Source of the DNA: Cyclospora cayetanensis | Taxonomy: Eukaryota > Apicomplexa > Conoidasida > Eucoccidiorida > Eimeriidae | NCBI RefSeq assembly: GCF_002999335.1 | Contig: NW_020312064.1 | Location: 58,793 to 122,792, forward strand | DNA: 64,000 bases | Direction of reading: 5' to 3' | In this document: in pieces, positions 36,109 to 46,990 of the stretch | How positions within the stretch are numbered: the stretch's first letter is position 1 | How the letters are laid out: every line of letters begins with the position of its first letter | The notes under the pieces: generated by a model | What the model was told of the DNA's origin: nothing | Database searches by the model: none | Seen by the model: the letters and a program-made list of their open reading frames with translations, nothing else | Program-made: the position numbers and the translations under genes

Positions 36109-36407
36109 CATCTGCTGCTGAAGCCGCAGCCTCTTTTTGTGTAAGTAGCTGACTCCGCAGCAAAGAGGCGTGAACGCCGGCATCAGCAGCAGCCGCACAG
36201 TCGCACTACTAGGAAGCCTAATGAGAGCATCCTGGAACGTACACGAGGAGACGTGTACACAGTGGCTTTCTTAAGAACAACGAATGCCTGACGGATGCGA
36301 AGCAAAGCCGCTTGAAACAACTCAATGGGCAGCTCTTCAGAGGGCTGTATACACAGCAAGACACAGCAATCCTGGTTTGGGACTAGAGGCTCTTGAGGGT
36401 CTTGTAG

Positions 36408-36722
36408 TCTGCTTCCGTCTCGTCTAGTAGCCGCGGCGGTAGCGACATCAAGCACGGCAGCGTTACAACAACAAAAGCAGCCTCAGCAGCAGCAGCTTCT
36501 ACTGCAGCATGCTCTCAGTTTAAGGATGTGTCTTTGTGTATTGATCCATCTGCACTGCAGCTCTCTGTATTGCACTCTTATATGTCAGAAGCTTTCCTCT
36601 TGGGGCCAGTGCATCGTTTTCACCCAAGGGGCGGCTTGTGTGCGTTAAAGCCTTTGTCTGCTGCTGGTGCAGCCTTTTGCCTGTTATTAGAGTTTAGCAT
36701 CTTTTCCTTATCAGCGATGTGA
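36408..36722 (+). CDS. candidate 3' exon of the preceding gene
   Basis: An open stretch of 105 codons follows a TTGTAG acceptor-like site and ends at a TGA. Its translation is Ser/Ala-rich and then more ordered, with QFKDVSLCIDPSALQLSVLH and MSEAFLLGPVHRFHPRGG. No family was recognised. It would extend the gene at 34915 if the GTAAGT at 36140 is its donor, but the phase was not proven. Confidence 0.25.
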   Translation, partial: SASVSSSSRGGSDIKHGSVTTTKAASAAAASTAACSQFKDVSLCIDPSALQLSVLHSYMSEAFLLGPVHRFHPRGGLCALKPLSAAGAAFCLLLEFSIFSLSAM

Positions 36723-39700
36723 AAGAGCTTATTCTGTCGCAGCTTGCTACAGATTTACGCTCTCCGCACGCTGCGAGGCAGTCCAGCTGGCGGTGTGTGC
36801 GCGTATGTGTGCTTCAGCAGCCCCAGCAGTAGGTGTGTAGTGTTCCTCAGCCTGTTCATATGCCTGTCTGTAGTGCGGCATGTTGCAGTGCGGCACTTGC
36901 GTGCACGATTACTTGTTGACAGGCTTGTATCTGCCTGTTGTGTCTTCATATTTGCGCGTGTGTGACCCCAAAAGTCTGCATGCCCACGTCTCCGCTTGAG
37001 ACAGCTGTCTAAATGCCGCTTGGGCTTGACCTAAACGTGGAATGGGAAAATGGTGGACGTGCAGCACTTAGGACTAGAATTGGTGGTTGCAGCTCTAAAA
37101 ATACAGCGGTATGTGTAACTGTAAGAGGCCTTCTTCTAGGAGCGCCGCAATAGCTCTGCACAGGCGGCAAGCGCCTCACTGCCTGTGGGCTTTACCGTGC
37201 AACTTCCTTGGATCGCAGCATTCGAGATACAGGCAGTTGAGTGTACTGCTTTTGCAGCTGCAACGGGAGCACAACTGCGACGGCGCATGGGGAGGCTTAA
37301 CAGAAAAAGCAAAAGCAAGGTCGGCAGGAACAGCCGCCACACCAACAGCAGTCCTTCAGAGTGAATATCCGGTTCCAATCCAGAAACGTGTAGACAGCCT
37401 CTATATTTTGACTTTGTTGTAACCTTGACAGAACCAACTGCTGTTGGTTCGAGCAAGAGGTAATTTGCAGCGGGGTTTTAGTGTGCCACTTTATGAGGGA
37501 GAGTTTTACCTTCTAATCTCTATTCCTTTTTTCCTGGTGTTGCTACTGTTGCACTAGTCGCTGCTGTTGCAATACTCGTTTAGTTAAGAGCTTTTGTAGG
37601 CACCATACGGCCTAATACATTCGCTCTACAAAAGCTATCGTAGCGATGATTCATGAACAATGGAGCGAGCGAAAGTAGAGTTGTGCCCTTTCTACCACAC
37701 TAATTATATTTGACAAAGAATCACTGGGTAAACTAGTTCTTTTGGCTATTCGCTTAAAGGCTGAGAGCGCATAGGCGTTGAAGGTTCGCGCACCCTTGCT
37801 GTCCGTCTCCCCTCACGCCGCAATCATTAGGTGCTGGGGCAGGTAGACAGGGGAGTGCTTTGCAAGTTTCGCGTTACAATCAGCCGTTGTGCACCTTGAG
37901 TTGCAGCATCTACCCGCACAGGTGGGTATCAGTATGTTCTATAGGGTAATAGAATCTGGGGGACGCAGTGTCGCAAGATGGCGGCTAATAATTCCTTTTA
38001 AAACTGCCTTTGCTCCAAAGTGGACTGGATCGAAGCTTTGTGCAGTGCTGGTCTATCGGGTGGCTTCAAGGCGCCGCTGTTATGGTACACGGACCTGCCT
38101 GTAATGGGTATATAAAAAATCGTCACAGGGGCCTCTCACGCTTCGACGGAGCCTACAGTCAAGGAGCACAAGCTGCATTCCTTACACCCTCGAGGAACTG
38201 CCAACCCACTACGCTGCCTACAAAAGTCATGCTTAACGCGCAGCCAGATTCGTCGAAGTTAGAGGCCACGGTTCGGTTCTACCGTCAATACAACGTAGAG
38301 GGTCTAACCACTTCGATTGTGGCGTGTGTTTTCCATTGAGGGCACTGCGTCTCTTATTATGAATTCTGGATACCTTCTAGCATATTCCCGGCTGACCTGA
38401 TACACGTTTTTGCTGTATTTAATTCTTTCGCTCAGAAATAGTACACAATTGAGCAAGTTGCTTGTTGTCTGTTCGCATATTTAATTGTTTTCAAAGTAAT
38501 GTCGGCTTAATGCAAGAAGACGCAATGTTGTGCACTTGTGCGCTGGATGCTGTGTGCAACTAGCTGCGCATGCTCGGAGGGAGCCAAGAATGAAGCAGCT
38601 CGCATCCTAACCTTCTACTCTCCTCATGTCTGGAACTCTGAACTGCACGTGGAGGCGCAAAAATTCTTCCTTTAAACACGCAGTGTGTATTGAGCCTGGG
38701 GCTAGGTGTCTTTTTTATGGCGACCTTAGAGAGAAGCATTATACTAACTAACTGTCTCCTGCCCTCTATTGCCTGTGCCTGAAAGAAGCACAAAGGTATA
38801 TGTCGAGAAGAACAGCCAAGTTACAGGAGAAACTCACAGCGCTGTGTATGACTCCTTCTTCGAAAACAGTTCCCGAGCTTTCCTGTTTCGACTACTCCTT
38901 GCCCTGTGTGACCCCTTACTGGTGCCCCGGAGGGCGAGTCACAAAGAATCCAACTCACCAAGCTACGCCTAACCACTTTCCAACACACTAGCTATATTCA
39001 GCTCAGATCTAGTAAACAATTGACCAATAGGTCTGTCTGTTCCTTTATCGCATGTATTGTAGAGTACTGTATGCTCAACACAAGAAGAGGCAATGCTCTG
39101 TCTGTGTCAGAGTCACCCCAGCCTGTAGCACAAGGTGAGTAAGCAAGTGCGGAACAGAAGTCTCAGCCGCGCGTACAGCTAACATGCCACACAAGGCAGT
39201 AACATTAGATATAAAAATATCATTCGCTAAAATGCAACAAGGTGCACATTTTTGGACAGTCCACACAGTAGCAGGCGCTAGTACACTCAGACTTGGCCGC
39301 GGCAGGTCAACTGGGTGTTACGCTGAAGGATGGGATGTGCGGCAGTCCGCGAAGCCGCATGCATTGGCAGCCAGTGGCATAGGCTCTACTGATACTTTCG
39401 CTAATGATGCTGCTTCCTTGGCTACAGCTCCCGCTAACGGGGGGACCAAGGCTCCGTACGCATGTATGCACACTAAGCCTGGACGAATTATTCCAAGCTG
39501 TTCTTCTAAGAGCAGTAAAAGCGGCAACAGCAGCCGCTGTGACTGGGATATTGTGGGACATTTGCTATCCATAGAGACAACGAAAACAGCATGCGATATT
39601 GGGGCGAGATACGCATTTAATACAGCAAGCAGCGCGTTGGTGCTCTCCCCGATAACGAGCGGCAAGCAATCATAAATTCTAAATGGTACTCCGTTCATAA

Positions 39701-40034
39701 GGAAGACCCTTGACGCATCATTGTTAATAGTCACGAATACTGGTGAGCGAGGCTCGTACTCGGTAGTCGCATGCGTTGCCAGCGGTTGTCTGCAGCCCCC
39801 CCAAGCTGTAAGTCCTGAATCCTAAGCCCTAAAGCACCAGTTGTGTTGACTGAATAATGCAGATTTCGTCAGATGGCTCAAGAACTCGACTAAAAAGGCA
39901 CAGTTTAGGGTTCAGAGGCTGCTGCAGCGCTGCCGACTCGCGTGGGTGACTTTCAGGAGGACAGAGGGGCTTCCTAGCAGCTATGTTGGATCATTCGTAC
40001 AATATCTGCAATAGCAGCCTCAGCAGGAGCAGCA
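36723..40034. other. intergenic stretch
   Basis: Mostly without supported genes. A short basic open stretch at about 37222-37364 (+) ends with RMGRLNRKSKSKVGRNS and may be an exon. The antiparallel frames at 39184-39734 are listed separately. A degenerate CCTAAGCCCTAAAG motif near 39820 resembles telomere repeat but is a single copy. Confidence 0.35.
39184..39734. other. overlapping antiparallel open frames
   Basis: A plus-strand frame (39184-39675, 163 codons) and a minus-strand frame (39734-39318, 138 codons) overlap. Neither is made of CAG runs throughout, and neither matches a family that I know. The minus-strand product, with FLMNGVPFRIYDCLPLVIG, looks somewhat more protein-like. At most one is likely to be real. 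Confidence 0.2.
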
Positions 40035-43000
40035 ATGGCGCTGCGTCTGTTTCAGAAGCTCAACAGCAATGTTAAAGATAGATTTACAGCCCTAGATGCT
40101 CAGCTTCAAGCAGACACACTCCTAGGGAGACTGCAGTCGGTTCTGGCACCACTGTTTCCAGAAGTGGCAGCAGCAGTAGCAGCGCCAGATGGGGTAGCTG
40201 TGCAGCCAAGGGAGCTCCAGACTGTTGTGGTCGACGATGCATCTGCAGCAAAACTGCAGCAGCTCACACAGCAGCTGCTGCTGCTCTGCAAACAGCTGCA
40301 GCGGCAGCACGCGCAGCAGGCAGCAAATGAGCAGCAGCTGCAACAAAAGCAGCCACGAAAAGCAGCACTGGCTATTTCAGGAGCAGCACGCGCTGGGCCT
40401 GTGGCGCCTGTTGCCTTGCATAAACACAGCATTGAGCTGCTTTGCTCTATTCTGCTCCTTCGATCTCCTGATGCCTCGCTTGGCAACAACAGCAACGATG
40501 ACTACAGATCAGATACAGCTATCGAAGAGGCTATACAAGCGGCACTCGAGGTGCTGCTGGTGCTCTGTGAGCCCTCTCCTCTGGTTGCTGAAGTCATAGA
40601 GGAGGAGCAGAAGCAGCAGAAGGCTGCGTTGCTCGCAGACTTACCTGCAGGATCAGCGTTTGGGTCGACACTGGTAGAAGCAGCGGAGACGGAATGGTCA
40701 AGCGTCTACGAAACGCCTGTTGATGTGCAGATTCTGGCTGTGTTGCAGCAGCAGCCAGAGGCAGCAGAGGCCGCATGCAGCGCCATGAGGAGCGCTGGCG
40801 AGCATTCAGCAGAGAGCAGGGAGACGAGAAGACAGCAGCTTCAGGCATTTGCAACAGCGGCAGCTGCCGAAGGTTCTGCAGCAGCAGCTGCTGCAGCTGC
40901 GGAGCTCACCACAACGAACAAGGCCGCAGCAGCAGCAACAGCAGCAGCTGCAACAGCCCATTTGCTGCAGCTACGCCGTATCTTCACTGGCACTGCTGGA
41001 GGCGCAGCGCTGGTGCTGCTGCTCAAGCTTGGCAGCAGCCATGTGCAACTGGACTGCTTGCTCCTGCTGCGGCGCATGCTGCTCTACGGAAGCAGCCTTG
41101 AGCGCTACGAGAAGCAGCAGCAACAGGAGTCGCCACAGAAGCCACTGGCAGCAAGCGAGCTAGCCAGTGCAGTAGCAGAAGCATGCGTGCAAGGAGGAGG
41201 ATGCGCGCAGCAGCTGACGAAAGCTCTTAAGGCTGATGGTCCCACAGGGGAAGCCTTGCGAGCTCTCGTGTTGCAGCTTTTGCAGGAGTTGCTGCAGCTC
41301 TCGCCTCCAATGCGGGCTGCCTGCACCATACAGGTGGGCAGAAACTTCGTGGCTGCCAGAGAAAAGGGTTCGTTGGTTTTCTTCTTGAGCTGCCTGGCAC
41401 CATGCGATGTGAGAGGCATCAGAATCGCTAAAGCGGCTGACTCGCCCCATGGATGGGGACAGATTTTCTACCCGTACAAAATGGCGAATACCGTTTCTGT
41501 GGCTCCTCTTGCGCGCTGCAGGGAGGCCTTGAGGCGCTTATGAAGGTTCTTGTTGATGAGCTGAACTATCCGGCGTTATCGGACGTGCATGCAACAAATC
41601 CGGCAGGGGCAAGTGCTGCTCTTCTCGCTGCTGCTGCTGCTGGAGGCAACAGCACGCTTACCGCTGCTTCTCCCCAGGCCCTTGCTGCGCTGCGCTGCCT
41701 GCTGCTGCTGGCAGCAGACGAGTATGGATGCAAGTACATGCGGGAGGCGCAAGTGCTGCAGCAGCTGCTGCTCCTCCTCCGCTTCCTGCTGCAACAGTTA
41801 GTGCAGCACCTGGCAAGCGAGCAACAGCTCCTGCAAGGCGAAGCGCCCCCCGCGGCACCAACGACTCCGGAGCTTCACCCGAGCAGCGCTAGTGCCAGCA
41901 GCAGTGGCAAGCGTCCTGCCTTCGAAAGTATCTGCAAGGCGACCAAACTGCTTCTGCAGCTGCTGCAGCAATTCATCTTCTGCCCTGCTGTACCGTCGAA
42001 GCAAGATGGAGGCCTCTCAGGCCTTCCCTTTGGCTTTTTGAGACTTCAGCACCACCCTGCAACACGACCAACGGCAGCAGCTGCTGCGCAGGCAGGCGTG
42101 GAGGCAGCTGGAGGGAAAAGAGGGGTTAGCTTTGCGGAGTTTGCAAAGAACTGTGTGGCGCTGTTGCGCTGGGGGTTGCCTCTCGGTTGCTGCCAGTTTG
42201 CCTCCGAGTTTGTTGCTGCTCTGCAGGAGCTGCGGCAGCAAAGACGGGTAATGGAGGAGCAGCGGCAGCAGAGTTTGCAGCAGCAGCAGCACTGCAAGGC
42301 GGTGAAGGAGATCCTCACCCTCTCTCTTGAGCTACTGATCTCGGCAGCGAGGGGAGCAGGACCGCAAGCTGCTGCAGCTGCCTTGTGTTCGCAGCAGAAG
42401 GGCGCCCAGCAGCACGAGGAGCACCAACAGGAGCCGTTGGCGTTGCTGATACATGCGGCTCTCTTCTCGGCTGGTGACCTTTTGCTGCAGAAGATGCTCC
42501 TGTCGTCGGTAGACTTGGTAAGGTGCCTCTCTGCGCTGAAAGTGTAGCGCACATGCATTCGGGTGTGCTGCACATTAGTGGAATAGGCTTGCATTCTTTG
42601 CTGCTGGGAACTTCTTTTTTTGCTGCTGCAGCTCCTTGCGGGCAACGACGTGCTGCAGCGCCAGCTGCTGCAGCACATCCTCAGTGCGGTGAGCAGCACG
42701 GAACGGCAGCAACTGCTTCTTCGACAGAACGAGCAGCGTCTTGGAAAGGGGCCTCCTGCAGCAGTCGGCACATCCCTGCTGGCGCCTGTTGCTGATGCAC
42801 AGCTGCATCAGGAGCAGCAGCAGCAGCTAGCTCCGTCAGTGTTGCACGTTGCTGCTTTGCTGCACTGGCTCGCTTCGTTTGCTGCAACGCAAGCAGCTGC
42901 GGTGCATGGGAGAGCTGCTGCTTCTGTAGCGGGCAGCAACAATTGCAGCGCCTTCCTCTCAGATTCCACGGGAGGAGCTGCGGCAGCGGCAGAGTGCACG

Positions 43001-46000
43001 GTAGACGTGCAGCTGCAGCAGAAGCTGCAGCAGGCTGCTGGAGCGCTGCACCTTCTGCTTTCATGTGTGCACAACAACCTGCCCATGCTGCAGCACTTGC
43101 TAGTCTGTCCCGTCGCTGTGTTGGGGGAGCCTGATCAGCGGCAGCAGGAGCGGTGTAACAAGCGGCAGCAGCAGCCAATGCTGCAGCAGCTGGTCACCCA
43201 TATCCTGCCGCAACTGCTACAAGCCGTTCAATCCGAAGCGCCTCAGTCCGGAGTCAGTGCTCCCAGTCTTTTTCCCTGCAGCTCCGAGCACCAGATGCGG
43301 GAAATTGCATGTTTTGAGCCAAACCTGGCGTGCAGTGGCTGTTGCGCCTTTGTTGTGCTGCTGCAGGGGGCCGCTGCCTCGTGCATCTCTGCAGTCTTGG
43401 CTCTGCTGCTCGGCGTACTGTGCCCTCCGTGCATCGCCTTCGGTGCTGCCGTCCTCAGCAGCAGCGCCGCTAGCCAGCAGCCTGCTTCAGCAGACTTAGC
43501 ACCCGTGATAGCGCCTGCTGCGGAGTTCGCTGCTGCAGTGCAGGTCCCCTTGGCCTCCCTGCTGCTGTCACCCCTGTGTGCGTTGTCGCTGGTGCGGCTG
43601 TTGCGATTCGAGCAGCAGCACCAACACGAGCAGCAGCACCAACACGAGCAGCAGCACCAACACGAGCAGCAGCACCAACACGAGCAACAGCACCAACACG
43701 AGCAGCAGCACCAACAAGAGCAGCAGCACCAACAAGAGCAGCAGCACCAACACGAGCAACAGCCGCCGCCACGCTCTCAGGAACGGCACGGGCAGGTGCA
43801 GCAGCAGATGCTACTGCGCGGCCTTAGTGCGCTGATACTGCAGCAGTCCATCGAGGTGTTGAGGCAGCAAGAGGAGGCAACTGCTGCAGACGAAGAGCAA
43901 CACGACTCCTCTGCCGGATGCAGCAACGGAAGCGGCTTCAGCGCCAACAGCACCAGCGCAGCCCAAACGCTAGTGGCGACAGTCGGAATCGAGGGCCTTT
44001 GTCAGCGCCTCACAGACGTTCTGAGAACGACAGTAAGCCCCCAACCGTACAGACTCCAGTGTGGGAACCGCGAACTTCAGTCGTCCTGTGGCTTGCGCAA
44101 GACGCGCACAAAGCAGTGCGCATGGGGTGCTCTTGTGCTTAGGCAACCTGCTGCAATGCATCGCTACTGTGCGTGCTGACCGCCTCCTCCATCTTCTATG
44201 CCGCTGCCTCCTCGGGGACCTCCTCTGCTCCCGCTGCGGCAGTCTCCTACCCCGCTATTCGAGCTGAAGGGTGTCTCAAAGCCTCCCCCGAGCAGCAGCA
44301 GCAGCTGCTGCTGCTGCCACAGGGGGATCTGCTCCCTCCGGCTGTTTGTGGACTCGTACGGCTCCTTGCCATAAGAGGTCCTCGGCAACTCGTTAAGGCC
44401 TTCCTATCGAGATGCGGTAAATAACAAACCCCTACAGCCTCCACGTCTGCGCCTTCGCGCGCGCAGCAACAATCCCCTGTCCGTGACACAGCTCAGCTCC
44501 CGAGCAGGCAGTGCCAAAGCCTACCACTTGAGGGGTGTGGCGTTTCTGCTGCAGCCGCTGTGCCTGCCCAATCTCCCGAAGCGGCACTGCTCGCGCAGGC
44601 AAGGCAGCTCATTCGTTGGCAGGTATGTCCTTAGCGCGAGCGGCCTTTTCGCCTTGCTCTGCTGTCGCCTAACGGGCCAAAAGCACCTCTTCCATTGCAG
44701 AAAACCGCGCGCGAATGGGGTTCACAATTTGGGGGGTTTTTGCATGCAGCAACACACGCTGGAGTCTGTTCGCCACAACTGCGCCGCGGCGGAGAGACAC
44801 GCGGCTCTTATGCAGAGAGCGGCAGCACCAGAGCTGCTTGCTGCGCTCGCTGCAGAAGCAGCCACGTTGGGAAAGGAGGTGCATGCCCTTCAAACATTTT
44901 TGCCCTTCGCTACATACTTCCATGGATCTACGTACCTGAAGCAGCGGCTGTGCCTCTTTATCCAGAAATGCGCAACGCACACTTGTTACAGGCCCTCGCG
45001 TGCATGTACGTAGCATGCGGTTCAGGTGGAAGAGCTACTGTGTGCTCGCTCTGCCGCTGCAGAGCGAGCAGCTGCGGAACGTCAGATGGCAGCTCGAGAA
45101 ACCGCGGAGCTGAAGGCTCAGCTCTTTGCCTTGCTTCTTGAAAACGCGCAGCAAGAACAAGCCTTAGAAGTACTACATCACACATAGGCCCTGAGTACTG
45201 GGGAGCTACCATCTGCAAACTGCGAAACAGGGAGAGAAGCAGAAGAGGCCTGCCTTTACGGAGGGATGCTGCCGCATTTCATATAAGCCTGACACAGTCC
45301 ATACGCCTACACTTGTACACCCCGTTGAAAGTAATTTAGCATGTTGAGTGTGTTGCCTGCAGGCCCGCAACGAACAACTCGTTGCTTTGCAGGCACAGCT
45401 AGAGGCCAAAAACACACCTCCATCAGCGGTGCGCTTAGGCTGTGAGCTGATTTTGACGTCTGGAGGATTGCGGACTAGGGGTTAGGGATGCATGTCGAGA
45501 ATGCGAATGCGTTTGCATCTGCAGAACGACGTAGCGCGCCTTACGGCTGCACTTGCCCAGCGAGAGGCCCTACTGCGGAGAGCCACAGAGCAGCAAGCCG
45601 TAAGTCTCAAACCCGCCTCGTCAGTGTGTAGGCCTCAAGCTGAACGAGTCGCATAATGACCGATGCGAAATCTTCCAGCGGACTTGTTTCGCAGCGCCTG
45701 AGCTGTCACATATTTTGCGGCTTCGTCTGCCTGCAGGAGCTGCTGTCGTTGTTGGAATTGATAGCGACGCGGGTACCAGAGGCGCTACAGTACATGTGCT
45801 CCTTGACTGAGGCGCCCTGTCATTACACCCAAAAGACTGATACAACCGCTACCTCCGACAGCGGAGCAGGTGTTCATGGCGCTGCAACGGCAGCGGCCGC
45901 AGCAGCAACAACAGCAACAGCGCCACCATCATTGCATCAAGCACATGAAGTAAGGGTCCCGGGAGAAGGTGCAGCAGCAAGTGCCCTTCAAGGCCTCATG

Positions 46001-46990
46001 CCTATGGGATGTGAAACCGTTTTGCAGCCTCAGCACCACTACAACCAGCAGCATCAGTCGAATTCCAGGACCGATGTGGCCCCTGGAGCTCCAGATGCTG
46101 TACATACAGCGGCCGTAACACAACCAACAAGGGCAGCAGTCCCAAGTGCCACCACCAGTGCCTGTGAAACTGCGTCTCTCGACGTCTCTTCTTGCAGCAG
46201 AGATCAGCTGCAAGAGGGGCTGCATCCCAACAACTTGCATTCAGCAGTGGCAGATCCAGCAGCAGGAGCAGCCGCATCAGGGGGCCTACAGCCTTGCCAA
46301 GGAACACATCAGCACGCTGATCGTTCTGATTCCAAATACGTGCTGGAGCGGTCGGTGCTACAACAAGGAAGCAAAGTGCAAAAACAACAGCAACCTCAGC
46401 CAGAAGGCCACGCCCTAGAACACCATTATTATGAGCAATATTTGCATGCCCAAGTGACACATGGCCAGCAGCAAGACCATCTGCTCCAAATGACGCAGCG
46501 GCCGCTCCTGCAACCTCAGCAGGAGCACGAGCGAAGCCACCGCGAGAATCCACAGCACCAGGATGTGTCCCAGCTGATGTACAAAACTCAGCATGAGCAG
46601 CCCTATGTGCTCCATGGGCAGCAGCTACAGCAGGATGAGGAGATCCAACAGCAGCGCGAGATCCAGCAGCAACAGTACCAGCAGCAGCATGAGATCCAGC
46701 AGCAGGAGCAGCAGCACCATCAGAAGCGTGACTTCCAGCAACAACAAGAACTCCAGGAGAAAGTTGAGTTCGCGGAGTACTACGCGACAGTGGCCCGCGT
46801 GGATCCGTCAGTGCTGACCCCCGAGCAGCTGGAAGAATTCGAAAACTTTAAGAGAGAATGGGAGAAATACATCTTACACTGCAAGCAAATAAGATACAGC
46901 AGCGAAAACAATACCGGCGGCACCTACCATAGTAAGAGCATGAACTCGCATGTCGCTCAAGGTGCTGTCAGGCACCCAGAGCAACAGTAA
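40035..46990 (+). CDS. p115/Uso1-like armadillo and coiled-coil tethering protein
   Basis: Ten exons join in phase: 40035-41333, 41522-42517, 42632-44032, 44143-44416, 44492-44622, 44750-44878, 45026-45169, 45363-45428, 45525-45599 and 45737-46990, giving 1,922 residues. The N-terminal two thirds are armadillo-like helical repeats: LHKHSIELLCSILLLRSPD; LVLLLKLGSSHVQLDCLLLL; then ALVLQLLQELLQLSPPMRAA joined to a GGLEALMKVL motif; and RCLLLLAADEYGCKYMREA. This resembles the Uso1/p115 head, where each repeat ends in an 'IQKIVAFxxGFERL'-like block. Exons 6-9 encode a coiled coil (ELKAQLFALLLENAQQEQAL; ARNEQLVALQAQLEAK; DVARLTAALAQREALLRRA), as in the p115 tail. The family tethers ER-derived vesicles to the Golgi. 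Ala/Gln inserts and a hexapeptide repeat lengthen it to about twice human p115. The last exon adds a Gln/His-rich tail ending in a helix with LTPEQLEEFENFKREWEKY. Another armadillo family remains possible. Confidence 0.68.
43610..43753 (+). repeat. 18-bp coding minisatellite, eight units
   Basis: Eight consecutive copies of an 18-bp unit encode EQQHQH (two copies EQQHQQ). Units differ by single bases (cacgag/aagag, cagcag/caacag). The array lies inside exon 3 of the Uso1-like gene and keeps the frame. Confidence 0.95.

Noticed and set aside
39800..39840. Telomere-like CCTAAGCCCTAAAG
   Set aside because: A single degenerate copy, not an array.
42046..42771. 241-codon minus-strand open frame opposite the Uso1-like gene
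   Set aside because: It is the reverse of CAG/CTG runs (Cys/Ser/Leu-rich) and overlaps exons that join in phase on the plus strand.
43470..43789. Minus-strand frames of pure Leu/Val or Ala/Arg/Val repeats
   Set aside because: They are translations of the 18-bp minisatellite in other frames.
44701..44749. Alternative start of Uso1-like exon 6 after CCATTGCAG
   Set aside because: It shifts the frame and loses the coiled coil; the acceptor at 44749 keeps both.
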